Source: Viola odorata
Taxonomy: Eukaryota > Streptophyta > Magnoliopsida > Malpighiales > Violaceae
Direction: 5' to 3'
Length of the DNA stretch: 64,000 nucleotides
Assembly (NCBI GenBank): GCA_963691705.1
Contig: OY829542.1
Span: 21,438,579-21,502,578 of the forward strand
Each line of letters begins with the position of its first letter. The stretch's first letter is position 1. Of the stretch, positions 48,601 through 59,446 are shown piece by piece. A program made the position numbers and the translations under genes. A model generated the notes under the pieces. It did not search any database, had not been told where the DNA came from, and saw nothing but the letters and a program-made list of their open reading frames with translations.

Positions 48601-51600
48601 ACAGTCCTACTAATATATACTTATAATAACAAATTGAAAAAGAATGCAATAGAACAACACCTCTCGAGTGCGTTAAGGGCAACTCTTATTTGAGTCTTCA
48701 TTGATTTGACTGAAGCTCCAGGATCACTTCTTGATGCATGTAGAAGCAAGGAATCAAGTTCTTCCAAGGCTCTAGAAAGGGTAAAACTTACTGCTATCAG
48801 AAACTGTTTGTACATTCATAGTGAGGAGTCACCAACATAGTTCGAGCAACACATTAACTGTACGGAAGATGAAGAATACTCACGAAAGTGCCTCCAAGAT
48901 TGTACAATCAAGATCATGCTAGCGAGTGTGCACAAGTTATAAATAACTATGACTGTGCTTTTAGAGATTATAAACGGTACCTCAGGCATTGATCGACATC
49001 ATTGGAAGCAGCGTTACCATTTCCAGCATCAGAAGCATACTGCACTACCTGAAGGATCCGAAGAAAATTTCCAAACCTCAGGAACACTCATGTACACAAA
49101 AACTGCCATAAAGGAAATTCAAATGAGAAAGAAGGATCTATCACATATGTTAAACAACATTAGACTCTTAGTTAACATTAAGAACAGAGAAAGATTGTGA
49201 ACATTAAGCTTTTGGGTCCCTCCACAAGGAAGACTAGGTCAAATTATACCAGGAGGTCACTGAATAACGATACTTCTTAATTTAAACTTTTCATAAAAGA
49301 AGTTGAAATCCATAATCTCAGAGGCATGCAATAGCCATGGAATTAACATTCAACTCAACCGAACTTCAAATCAAGCAACCCAACTAGTTATAGAAACTTT
49401 ATTCTTTTCCTCAATTAGTTTCTTTCGGTAAGCTAGCCCTTCAACTAGTTAAGAGAGCAATCAAAAATCTATATAGCAATTCCTCTCTCTATGATCATAA
49501 TGTTTTGTGCTTTGAGCCAAAACAGCAGAACTGTTGAAATTCAATCCAAGAATTCAACTAAGTAAAAAGTAAAAACACACATCATCTCTACTCTCTAGCA
49601 ACATGAACTTATGAACAACACACACAAGAACGACAACTTACTGCTCTAATATTTATTCGAAGAGATGCTGCCGGACCGGAACGTAGCAGCGATTGACAGT
49701 CCGCAAACTAGGGCGAATCAACCTCCAAAATCTTATCTGCATCACATTCAACTCAAACCCACCACAAAAAACCCAAATCTTATTTTACCAATTAAATAAA
49801 TAAATAAAAGAATTACCTAAATCCTTAATCTAAAACTCTGATAAAATAACTGCATGCACATAAGCCTCCAAAGGATCAAGCCTTTTCCTATTAATTAAGA
49901 AGACAAGTGAAATAATTAAATAAAAAAGGAACAATTTATCTTTAAATTGAAGAAAGAAGTTCCATAGATTTATTTTTACCTCTTCACGTATTTGTCAAAA
50001 ATGCCGCCTGCAATAGCATCTGCACAAACAAAAAAACCCAAATAAAATTCTCCAACCATAAACAACCCAAATTACAAAAATTTACACACCCAGATCGGTC
50101 TGAAGGAAGAGACGCGGTGGGTATGGAGGAGGGAGGAAGCTCCGGACGCGGTGGCTATGGAGGAGGAGGAGCAAATCTGGCTATGGAGAAGAGGAATGAA
50201 AACCTAGATCGTGAATTGAGGAAGAGAGGGTATGAAGATCTGGGTGGCAATTTCATAAATTTAGGATCGATGACAAACTTGTAATTATGCAGACGTGGCA
50301 GAATGTGGCAGAATGCGTCATTCCTCTTCGGAGTTCCTCTTGTCTTCTCCTCTTGAATAACATTACCCTTTTTATTTTTATTTTTGGTTTTGATTTTAAA
50401 GTAGAAAATTTTGTGGGGTTTGATTCTGTATATAAATTTGTTTGTTGGTTTGGTTTGGTTTTATAGGGAAGAGTTTGGTTGTATTGTTGTGTATCTTGAG
50501 AGGAAATGTCGTGATGACAAACAGAAAAAAAGGAGGTGGTGCTGCTGATGCCGCATTGAAGCAACTTCAGCAGAGAATTGGGATTAAACCAAGTATTGTT
50601 GATTGCATAGATAGGCTTACAATTCTCTATGATATGCATCGCTCCGAGTATGGAAAACTCTCATCTTATTCTGTGTTTTTTCTTTAAATTGTTTTCAGCA
50701 TTACTTAGTATAAGTTAGCATTAGTTTTGTTGAGGAGCATGGAAATATAGTTTATTGTTACTCTTTCTGATCGATGAGGTTATCCTGGTCTTCATGTTCT
50801 GGCTTTCTTCTGCCAGTAATGTTATTCTAGGTGTGTGATAGATGGACACATGGGAGTCCTCAGTCATGCTTGGTTTTCAGAGATGTTGTTTATACTTCAA
50901 CACTGTCTTTTGGGCCATTTGATGGGAAAATTTGTTGGGTATATGGAGTCTGATATACCACATCGCTAACATAGGGAATGGAGGTCGGCCCTTTCCCTAT
51001 AAATAAACTCTCTTGTAATTATAAAACTAACGAATATTAAGACTAATAATATTTGTGTGGTTTGTGGAATGCGGCTAGACCGATACCACGTTAATCCCTT
51101 GTCTTGTTTCTTGTCGTTTATCTTTCTCAATCTAGGTTATCTTTCGGTCTCCTACTTAGGTAATTCCTAACAACTGGTAGCGGGGCAAGGTTAGCAAGTA
51201 GGAGCGATGACAGATGATGGGAAGATAAAGATCGACAAGTTTGATGGGACAAACTTTGGATTTTGGAAGATGCAAGTCGAGGATTTGTTGTATCAGAAGA
51301 AGTTGCACGAACCGTTAGAGGAGAAAAAGCCAGAGGCGATGAAACAGCAAGATTGAGACTTATTGGATAGGCAGGCTCTGGGTGTGATACAGTTGACACT
51401 AGCGAAGAACGTTGCTTACAACATCGTTGGTGAGAAGACTACACACGGACTAATAAAGGCGTTATCAAATCTGTACGAGAAGCCCTCTGCAGCTAATAAA
51501 GTATATTTGATTCGTTTATTAGTCAATACGAGGATGAAAGAAGGTGGTTCTGTTGCTGATCATGTGAACGAATTTAATTCTATACTGTCTAGATTAGTTT

Positions 51601-54600
51601 TTGTTGAGATTAAAATTGATGATGAAGTACAGGCCTTGTTGTTGTTGTCCTCGTTACATGACAGCTGGTCAGGGTTTGTCACAGCAGTTAGCAGTTCGTC
51701 TGAGACTACTAAGCTAACGTTCACACAAATTCGCGACTCAACTCTTAGAGAAGACATTCGTAGGAGGAATTCTGGGGATTCTGGGGAATCATCGGGCTCT
51801 TTGTTGAGTATGGATGGTAGAGGCAGACAAGTTGGGAAGGGGCAGAATCAAGGGCGTAACAGATCAAAGTCCAGGAAGAGAGGGCAGTCCAAGAATCGCA
51901 AGGATATTGTGTGTTGGAACTGTCAAAAGACTGGTCACTTTAGGAATCAGTGTACGGCTCCTGCAATTCCTAAACCAAAGAAGAATGATGGTAACTCAGT
52001 TAACACAGTGGAAGAAGTTAGTGATGATGCGCTGATTTGTTGTGTTGAGTGTTCTATTGAATCTTGGGTCATGGATTATGGTGCTTCATTCCATGCCACT
52101 CCAAGCAAGGATTCAATGCTAAATTTCAGGTTTGGAAATTTTGGCAAAGTTCGTCTTGCTGATGACGAGACTTTGGACATTACAGGTATGGGAGACATCA
52201 AAATCAGAACCTCTTTTGGAACAATCTGGTTGTTAAAAGATGTTAGATGAGTTCCTGGACTCAAGAGGATGCTGCTCTCTATGGGTCAGTTGGATGAGGA
52301 AGGGTATCGTGTTATCTTTGGAAACAGGCAATGTAAGGTTGTGAAGGGGAATTTGGTTGTTACTCGTGGTGATAAGGTTGGAACACTTTATACTATGGAA
52401 CAATCATGTGATGAGGTTAATGCAGTTACTGATGATGTTGGTCCATCAACTCTTTGGCACCAAAGGCTTGGGCATATGAGTCAGAAGGGTATGAAGTTGC
52501 TAGTTTCTAAAGACAAGATTCCGGAACTGAAGAATGTGGAAGTTGGATTCTGTGAACCATGTGTGTTTGGGAAGCAGAAATGAGTTACTTTTGCAAAATC
52601 AGGGAATGCACCCAAGTCTGGGAAGTTAGAGCTAGTTCATACAGATGTGTATGGACCGACTACAGTTACCTCCTTGGGAGGATCACGCTACTATGTCACT
52701 TTCATTGATGATGCCATTAGAAAGGTATGGGTTTATTTTCTGAAAAATAAATCTGACGTGTTTGAAACCTTTAAGAAGTGGAAGACAGAAGTTGAAGATT
52801 AAGAGCCTGAAATCAGATAATGGGGGTGAATACAGTAGTGATGAGTTCAAAGCCTATTGTGTAGAACACAAAATTAGAATGATAAAGACTATTCCTGAGA
52901 CACCGCAGTAGAATGGAGTTGCAGAGCAAATGAATAGGACTTTGAATGAGAGAGACAAGAGTATGAGGATACATGCAGGATTGCCAAAGATGTTTTGGGC
53001 AGATGCAGTTAGTACAACAATATATCTCATTAACAGAGGACCCTCAGTTCCTTTGGGGTTCAAGATTCCAGAGGAAGAGTGGCAAGAAAAAGAGGTAAAT
53101 CTCTCACACCTGAGAGTTTTTGGTTGTGTTTCTTATGTGCGGGTTAAATATTCTGATAGGGATAAGCTTGATCCTAAAGCAAAGAAGGTTACTTTTATTG
53201 GCTTTGGCTCAGATAAGATGGGATACCGTTTCTGGGATGAGTTGAACAGGAAAGTCATTAGAAGCAGAGATGTCACCTTCAATGAGAATGTAGTGTATAA
53301 GGATAAGTTTGCGGCAGATTCTGAAACTACAAAGGAACAAGAAATTAAAGAGCAAATTATGTTGGAAGACATTACAGAGGATGTTCTTGCAGGGGACAGT
53401 GGGAGTTTGGAAAATAGAGATGCTGAGGAGGCAGTCCCTGTTGCCCCAGATATTGCAGTAAGAAGATCAAATAGAGTTTCCCGACCGCCACAAAGATACT
53501 CTCCTTCAGCTTATTACTTGCTTTTGACTGAGGATGGTGAGCCTGAGAGTTATTCAGAGGCAATGCAGATGGATGAGTCAGTTCAGTGGGAGCTAGCCAT
53601 GAACGAGGAGATGAGTTCGCTTGAGAAGAATGAGACTTGGTCGTTGACTAAGTTACCAGCAGGAAAGAAGGCTTTGCAGAATAAATGGGTGTTCAAGATT
53701 AAAGAAGAACTTGATGGCAGCAAGAGATACAAGGCAAGGTTAGTAGTGAAAGGTTTTCAGCAGGAAAAGGGCATTGACTACAATGAGATTTTTTCTCCGG
53801 TTGTCAAGATGACTACTATCAGACTTGTTTTGGGTATCGTGGCTGTAGAAGAATTACATCTAGAGCAGCTAGATGTGAAGACCGCGTTATTACATGGTGA
53901 TCTTAAGGAGGACATTTATATGACACAGCCAGAGGGGTTCCCGGTAGCTGGGAAAGAGGATATGGTTTGCAAGCTGAAAAAGAGCTTGTATGGTTTAAAG
54001 CAAGCACCAAGACAGTGGTACTTGAAATTTGACAGCTTTATGATGAGGAGTGGGTACACGAGGTGTACTATGGATCATTGTTGCTATGTTAAGCAATTTG
54101 ATTCATCTTATATTATATTGTTGTTGTATGTTGATGACATGTTAATTGCAGGATCTGACATGAGGGAAATCAACAAGTTGAAGAGACAGATGTCTCTAGA
54201 TTTTGAGATGAAGGATTTGGGTCCCTTAAAGCAGATACTTAGTATGAGCATCATCAGAGACAGAAGTGAAGGTACTTTTAAATTGTCGCAAGAGAAGTAC
54301 ATTGGGAAGGTGTTAAATAAATTTAACCTCCAAGATGCGAAGATTAGAAGTACGCCTTTGGGAGCCCACTTCAATCTCACAAAGAAGCAGTCATCTCAAA
54401 CGGATGAAGACAAGGAAGAAATGGCTAATGTTCCGTATGCGTCTGCAGTTGGTAGTTTGATGTATGCTATGGTGTGCACGAGACCAGACATTACTCATGC
54501 AGTGGGAGTTGTTAGCAGATCCATGTCTAATCCTGGGAGAGAGCATTGGGAGGCGGTTAAGTGGTTGTTACGCTACTTGAAAGGTACCTCTAAGGTTGCA

Positions 54601-56437
54601 TTATGTTTCCGCAGGAAAGATGTAATCTTGGAAGGATTTACTGATGCAGATTTGGGTGGTTGCGAGGATACAAGGAAGAGTACTACGGGATATACTTTCA
54701 CTTTGGGTGGCACAACAGTTAGTTGGATGTCTCGACTTCAAAAGAGTGTTGCTCTTTCAACCACGGAAGCAGAGTACATGGCTATTTCAGAAGCCAGCAA
54801 GGAAATGATTTGGTTGAAGAATTTTCTTGAGGAGTTAGGCAAGAAACAGGAAGACAACGCTCTGTACAGCAACAGTCAGAGTGCCATTCATCTTGCGAAG
54901 AATCCTGTGTTTCATGCTAGGACAAAACACATCCAGTTGAGATATCACTTTATTAGGGAGCTGATTAGTGATGGTACTTTGTCCTTGAAGAAAATCCTTG
55001 GTTCAAGGATTCCAGCAGATATGCTGACCAAGGTGGTTACTAAAGAGAAGTTGAAGTTTTGCATAGCTTCAACTGGCCTTCAGAACTGGCTGTTGAAGAA
55101 GGCTCAGCACATATAGAGTTGCTTAATGTTGTTGGGTTTTACTAGAGTTACATTAGTGAGAGTGGACCTATGATCAGTCTCCAAGTGGGAGATTGTTGGG
55201 TATGTGGAGTCTGATATACCACATCGCTAACATAGGGAATGGAGGTCGGCCCTTTCCCTATAAATAGACTCTCTTGTAATTGTAAGACTAACGAATATTA
55301 AGACTAATAATATTTGTGCGGTTTATGGAGTGCGGTTAGACCGATACCACGTTAATCCCTTGTCTTGTTTTTTGTCGTTTATCTTTCTCAATCTAGGTTA
55401 TCTTTCGGTCTCATACTCAGGTAATTCCTAACAAAATTTGCTTCTCGGTTTTGAGGGGACGGAGGGGCACATTGTATTTATGACGTTGGGGTTCAGTGCT
55501 TGTGTGTTAACATGCAGTGTTTTCTTTCTCTGTCAGGTATGTTCTCAAATCATCTTTGGTTTCAGCACTTTCAGTGCTTACATTGAAACCTAGGTACACC
55601 AAATTTCAATTCCTTGAAATGATTTAATAACTAGATTTAGGTTCCAAGTCTTTTAGGAGTCCTGTCAAGTAAGTTACTATTATATTTAGGAAGAGTCTGT
55701 TTACCACTATCGCATGGGTGGATGGATCTCTTAAAGCTAGTGGATTTAGTTATCAAAATGGGATTTGTAGTTTGTGTGTGTGATCTTTTTTGCAACTTGG
55801 TGTGTATGAACTCCGAGGATGATCACTTATGGTTCTTATTGGAATCGCATTGCAGTTCTAGCGACTTGGGTGCCCTTCAGCAACTCTTGGTTGATCAGCC
55901 TAATATCCCCAAAGAGGAAGGTAACCAGCTAGTATAATTATGCCTTCGTTTGGTCTTTTTGCTTCCGCAGTCCAAAAGTATGGTGGTTGATACCATATGG
56001 GACTCATGTATTATCTTGTTTGAATGTGTCTTCCGATGCATTATCAGTCTATCATCCCCACTGTCTAGTTGTACTAGGACTAATGTCATTTTGGGTTTGC
56101 ACGAAATTAGTGTTGCAGTCAACTAAGTTGATCAGGTGAGAAACTTCTATAGAATGGCATGCGTGATACCTTGCGCAAATGAGATTCGAGATACCGGTAG
56201 ATTGCCAGTGGAAAGGGTTCAGTGAGGAAACTAACATTGTATCAAGTTTTTGTTCTAATTCGCCAATTTGATATTTAACAGATGTTATGATGCCTTTACT
56301 ATTTTGAACTTCTATTTTGGGTTCGAGTTTTGAGGATGTTTTCCATCCTTCGACTAGAAGTTAATATCATTGCTATTGACTAATTGCTAATTCTTGATAC
56401 AGTGCAATTCATCTTTGACATCACTTTTGCTGAATAG
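45607..56437 (+). CDS. At5g43822-like small conserved protein, introns filled by transposons
   Basis: Function unknown. Five exons: 45607-45857, 50467-50647, 55537-55593, 55856-55920, 56403-56437. The N terminus MEAMVNKYKQRFKKVRESME is helical and rich in charged residues. Exon 2 carries LEEFGCIVVYLERKC and KQLQQRIGIKPSIVDCIDRL; exons 3-5 read YVLKSSLVSALSVLTLKP, SSSDLGALQQLLVDQPNIPK and VQFIFDITFAE, then stop. Splice phases agree throughout except for one extra base in the A-run at 50525-50531 of exon 2, which breaks the frame. Allowing for that base the protein is about 195 residues, about the family length as I recall it. Intron 1 contains a Pack-MULE and intron 2 a Copia element. It may be a pseudogene, or the extra base may be an assembly error. 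Confidence 0.75.
47175..47843 (+). pseudogene. Captured 3' end of an F-box/LRR-repeat protein 15 (SLOMO)-like gene
   Basis: Two exon pieces in phase: 47175-47261 (TCNINEEAVEAAVSKCDMLE, then TLDVRFCSK) and 47763-47843 (ICSISMVRLRAACPSLKRIF, then SSLSPS and stop). The introns keep a CTAG acceptor, a GTGAGA donor and a CCCCCAG acceptor. The sequence is the last LRR and C terminus of the FBXL15/SLOMO family as I recall it. The upstream F-box and most LRRs are missing, so it cannot encode a functional F-box protein. It sits in the plus orientation, the same as the surrounding host gene. Confidence 0.75.
48413..50019 (-). pseudogene. Captured 3' part of a conserved plant gene (unnamed)
   Basis: Six exon pieces in phase on minus: 50019-49980, 49887-49817, 49736-49642, 49048-48981, 48771-48661, 48545-48413. 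They read AIAGGIFDKYVKR, KRLDPLEAYVHAVILSEF, FADCQSLLRSGPAASLRIN, VVQYASDAGNGNAASNDVDQ, ALEELDSLLLHASRSDPGAS and SLLLTVPSDVLDKGKAIADA, ending KKLESIL. Two in-frame TAG codons (in the second and third pieces) break it. It looks like a conserved, probably plastid-targeted plant protein, but I cannot name the family with confidence. All splice sites remain consensus. It is antisense to the host gene. Confidence 0.7.
50933..51172 (+). repeat. Copia 5' LTR
   Basis: 240 bp with a TATAAATA box at 50998-51005, the likely promoter of the element. It is a potential start site within the host gene's second intron. Confidence 0.93.
51175..51186 (+). promoter_or_regulatory. Degenerate tRNA-iMet primer-binding site
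   Basis: TGGTAGCGGGGC starts two bases after the 5' LTR and matches the usual Copia TGGTATCAGAGC at 9 of 12 positions. Confidence 0.6.
51207..55116 (+). pseudogene. Copia gag-pol polyprotein, broken
   Basis: Starts at 51207. Domains in order: gag, CCHC finger CWNCQKTGHFRNQC, protease (WVMDYGASFHAT, where DSG is usual), GAG-pre-integrase LWHQRLGHMSQKGMKLL, integrase (HTDVYGP, SDNGGEY, NGVAEQMNRT), RT (LLLYVDDMLIAG) and RNase H (EGFTDADLGG, STTEAEYMA). Stops lie at 51354, 52248, 52581, 52800 and 52909. A small deletion with frameshift near 52800 removes part of integrase. The downstream 728-codon frame (52930-55116) is intact from the integrase end to the stop. Confidence 0.93.
55194..55433 (+). 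repeat. Copia 3' LTR
   Basis: 240 bp preceded by the purine tract AAGTGGGAGAT. It has a TATAAATA box at about 55259-55266 that could drive read-through into host exons 3-5. Confidence 0.93.
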
Positions 56438-56986
56438 ATCTCCTAGTTTCCTTCGTGGTGTTTCGCAGCGAAGCTTTTGCACGTCAGCCTCGTGTTAGCT
56501 ATGTGTAAAGAAGACTAAAGACCGCAATGGCTTCTATGGAAGACTGTTTTAACTGCTGCATCTCCCTAGAAGAGCGTTCTTCACTGCCATTACGCAGAAT
56601 CAACCTTTAGGCTCGGCTATATGCCAGCTTGTATGTGTATTGAATGATCATGGTCACTTATCAGAAGGTACAAAAGAAATAGGTGGTTTGGATGATCTTC
56701 ATTTCAACGAGAGAATTGTGTTAGAATCTTATTTATAAGTCCATTTTTTTTGCTCAATCATTGTTGCAAGTACAATTTTTTTTTGGAATTGCTTTGCGAA
56801 GGGGGTTTTTGGTACCAAATCATGCTAGAGTTCAATTCATTTCATTAATAGAGTTCAATTGAATTCTAATTGAACTCTATTACCGAATGAACTCTAGTGC
56901 TTGGTATAACAATATAAAATTGAAAGAATTCAATTGAATTGAAATGAACACATTGTTTGTTATGACTAAGAAATAATTTCATTTTA
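56438..56986 (+). other. 3' flank of the At5g43822-like gene
   Basis: Trailer and spacer sequence. A near-palindrome built on AGAGTTCAATT/AATTGAACTCT lies at about 56848-56880 and may be a small MITE remnant. No gene is seen. Confidence 0.4.
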
Positions 56987-57739
56987 CAGTTAAACCTCGA
57001 TAAATGAATGCTCTTGGAACCAGCAAAAAATATTCGTTTAGTGAGTTTATTTACTTATCTATATTATTCATTTATCGATAAATGAATTTTTATTCATTTA
57101 GATAGTATTTTTACATTTTAATTTTTTCGTATGATTATTTATTTTACATTTAATGTACAAATACGTATATAGACTATGTACATGCATCATGTACTTATAA
57201 GATTCTATGTATGGAATACTTAGAGTCTAAATACATGCAACATGTACTAATAATAATATTCTATGTATGGAATACTTAGAGACTAAGACAATGTACCTAA
57301 CCTACCTACAAACTACTATATATATTTTTCTAGAGTCTTGGTTTGGTAAATAATTCATTCTACTATATCTTTCTTAATATCTTTTGTGAAGAAATGACTT
57401 CTTGTATGAACATTGTTGATTGGAAGAAATATTTTTGTTTTTAGGATAAATAAATAAATAAATAAATATTTATATATATTTACATGGGATCTTTAATGAT
57501 TATAAATAAATATTTTTATATATTTACATGTTGATTGGAAGAAATATATATATCTTATGAATTTTAATGATTATTCATTTATATTTACATGGGGTCTTTA
57601 AGGATTCAAAAAAAATTATTCGTTAATGCATTTAGCGAGGTTATTCATTTAGCCCATTTGCCCAAGTCGGGACCGGAGAAAATTATTCATTTGGCGAGGT
57701 TATTCGTTTATCGGACATTCATTTATCGAGGTTTAACTG
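56987..57739. mobile_element. Mariner-like non-autonomous element with TA duplication
   Basis: CAGTTAAACCTCGATAAATG at the left and the complement ending ATTTATCGAGGTTTAACTG at the right, flanked by TA (56985-56986, 57740-57741). Internal ATTCATTTA/ATTCGTTTA repeats occur near both ends. 753 bp, AT-rich, no transposase. Confidence 0.7.
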
Positions 57740-57789
57740 TACTTATTTGACAATTATACTCCTAAATTAAAATTTACCCATAAAATAGA

Positions 57790-58299
57790 AGAAAAAAATT
57801 TAACCGTTCAATTTTAGATAATTGAACCGGTAAATTTTCATACCAACGGATATGACATTTTATAATATATCAAAATAAAATATCAAGTATATCAAAAGTT
57901 AAAAATAAAGAAACAATCTAAAATTCAAATTAGTAATTACTATTTGTTGATACCCAAATATTGTATACCGTTTTGGCTCGTTTTTCTCCGTTTTGTCTCG
58001 TTTTTTACCATCTTGGCTCGATTTTACTCATTTTCACCATTTTGCCTCGTTTTTTACTGTTTTGGCTCATTTCTTTTACCGATTTGGCTCATTTTTACCA
58101 TTTTGGCACATTTTTTACTGTTTTGTCTCGTTTTTTACCGTTTTTGCTCATTTTTTACCGTTTTGACTCGGTTCGATCCGGTTCTCCAAAACAGAACTTT
58201 CCGGTTCGGTTTGGTTCTCCAAAACGGTTACAATATAAAGAAAAATCGGAACTTTCCGGTTCGGTTCGGCCTAGTTCTCCAAAACGGTTAAAAAAATGA
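57790..58299. repeat. hAT-family remnant and CTCGTTTTTTACCG minisatellite
   Basis: 57850-57935 matches the interior of the 2239-3789 hAT element (CATTTTATAATATATCAAAA and following). 57960-58170 is a diverged minisatellite with a unit near TTTTGGCTCGTTTTTTACCG. 58170-58290 has the GGTTCGGTTCGG/CTCCAAAACGG repeats of that hAT family. Confidence 0.7.
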
Positions 58300-58301
58300 T
58301 A

Positions 58302-58428
58302 CTCCCTCCGGTCTTGAAAGAATGTCTTTTTAGAACAGTAACATTCAGTAAAACAAACACTAAAAAGTCAAATAAAGTGTACAGTAACATTCAGTAGCAA
58401 AACGACATTCTTTCAAGACCGGAGGGAG
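58302..58428. mobile_element. Stowaway-type MITE
   Basis: 127 bp with perfect inverted ends CTCCCTCCGGTCTTGAAAGA, flanked by TA on both sides. Almost wholly palindromic. It sits between the two minisatellite arms. Confidence 0.9.
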
Positions 58429-58439
58429 TATAAAACTAG

Positions 58440-58880
58440 CCAAGATGATGAAAAATGAGCAAAAACAGTAAAAATCAATGAAAAACAAGCAAAAATGATG
58501 AAAAACTAACGAAAATGATGAAAACGAGCAAAAACGGTAAAAGACGAGCTAAAAATGTAAAAATCGATGTAAAACGATGAAAAACTAGCGAAGATGATGA
58601 AAAACGAGCAAAAACGGTAAAAATTGAGCAAAATGGTAAAAATTGAGCAAAAACGATAAAAAACGTGCCAAGATGATGAAAAACGGTAAAAAATGATAAA
58701 AAAACGAGCCAAGATAATGAAAAACGATAAAAAAATTAGCAAAAACGGTAAAAAACGAGCCAAGATGGTAAAAAATGAGCAAAAATGGTAAAAAATGCGA
58801 CAAAATGGTAAAAAACGACCCAAGATGGTAAAAAACGAGCGAAGACGGTAAAAAACGAGCCTAACTAGTGAAAATGAACC
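58440..58880. repeat. Minisatellite arm, inverted relative to 57960-58170
   Basis: About 20 diverged copies of a unit near AAAAACGAGCAAAAACGGT, the reverse complement of the left-arm unit. Confidence 0.85.
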
Positions 58881-59446
58881 TAAGTAGTAAATTTTCACTT
58901 AATTATAGAATAATAAAATAATTTGGTAAAATAATTTTATTAAGTAAGAGCTGATTAAGTAGTTATCTAATTAATTATTAAAAAAACAAATGAATTCTTC
59001 AACAATCGCACATATTTTGGCATGAATTCTATCCTTTGTTAATTGTGATGGTTCAATTCTATAAGAATTGAATTGAATTAAAAAAGTGTATAACAAACAC
59101 TGAATTTGGGAAGAGTTCAGTTCATACCAAACAACCTAGAAGCGAAATTATGCTGCATTACCAAATCACTTTCGATTGTGTATGATTCAGTATCAAAGAA
59201 AACTGAACAGGAGCCATAATTTGTAGAAAGCAAACACTAGGAAAACCTGCATTCTCCATTTCGGTTCAAATACGTAAACCAAGTTAAAAGGGAGTAGGTA
59301 GTACAAAAAGTTTTCTCCTGGCACAAATTAACTCAATTTTTTGCGAATTCCAAACTATATGACTCCAAGATCTTACTTCAGAACGATGACAAAAGCATAT
59401 TAAATGCCGGTAATGGAAATTTCAGATGATAGTCTTACTAAATTAC
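58881..59446. other. AT-rich spacer
   Basis: No gene or clear repeat. A sequence like the AATTGAATT-rich segment of 56830-56960 recurs at about 59030-59115, suggesting a related small repeat. Confidence 0.35.

Larger units (their letters stand above)
45879..50368. mobile_element. Pack-MULE (Mutator-like) with two captured gene fragments
   Basis: 4490 bp. Terminal inverted repeats of about 270-290 bp begin GRGTAATGYTATTCAAGAGG (45879-46165 and the complement of 50100-50368). A 9-bp duplication TTTTTATTT flanks it (45870-45878, 50369-50377), though low complexity weakens that point. No transposase is present. The interior holds the 3' end of an F-box/LRR gene on plus (47175-47843) and the 3' part of a second gene on minus (48413-50019), both with introns. 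Segments 46166-47174 and 47844-48412 show no recognisable coding sequence apart from 3' trailer-like sequence. Confidence 0.85.
50933..55433 (+). mobile_element. Copia (Ty1) retrotransposon, Tnt1-like, in intron 2
   Basis: Two 240-bp LTRs (50933-51172, 55194-55433), each TGTTGGGT...CCTAACA, are flanked by exact AAATT duplications (50928-50932, 55434-55438). By eye they differ at about 11 of 240 positions, nearly all transitions, so the insertion is fairly recent. The element has a degenerate initiator-Met primer site and the polypurine tract AAGTGGGAGAT before the 3' LTR. The polyprotein has several stops. It lies in the same orientation as the host gene. Confidence 0.95.

Noticed and set aside
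57960..58880. Short repeats with spacers, superficially CRISPR-like
   Set aside because: Diverged minisatellite in two inverted arms in a eukaryotic genome.
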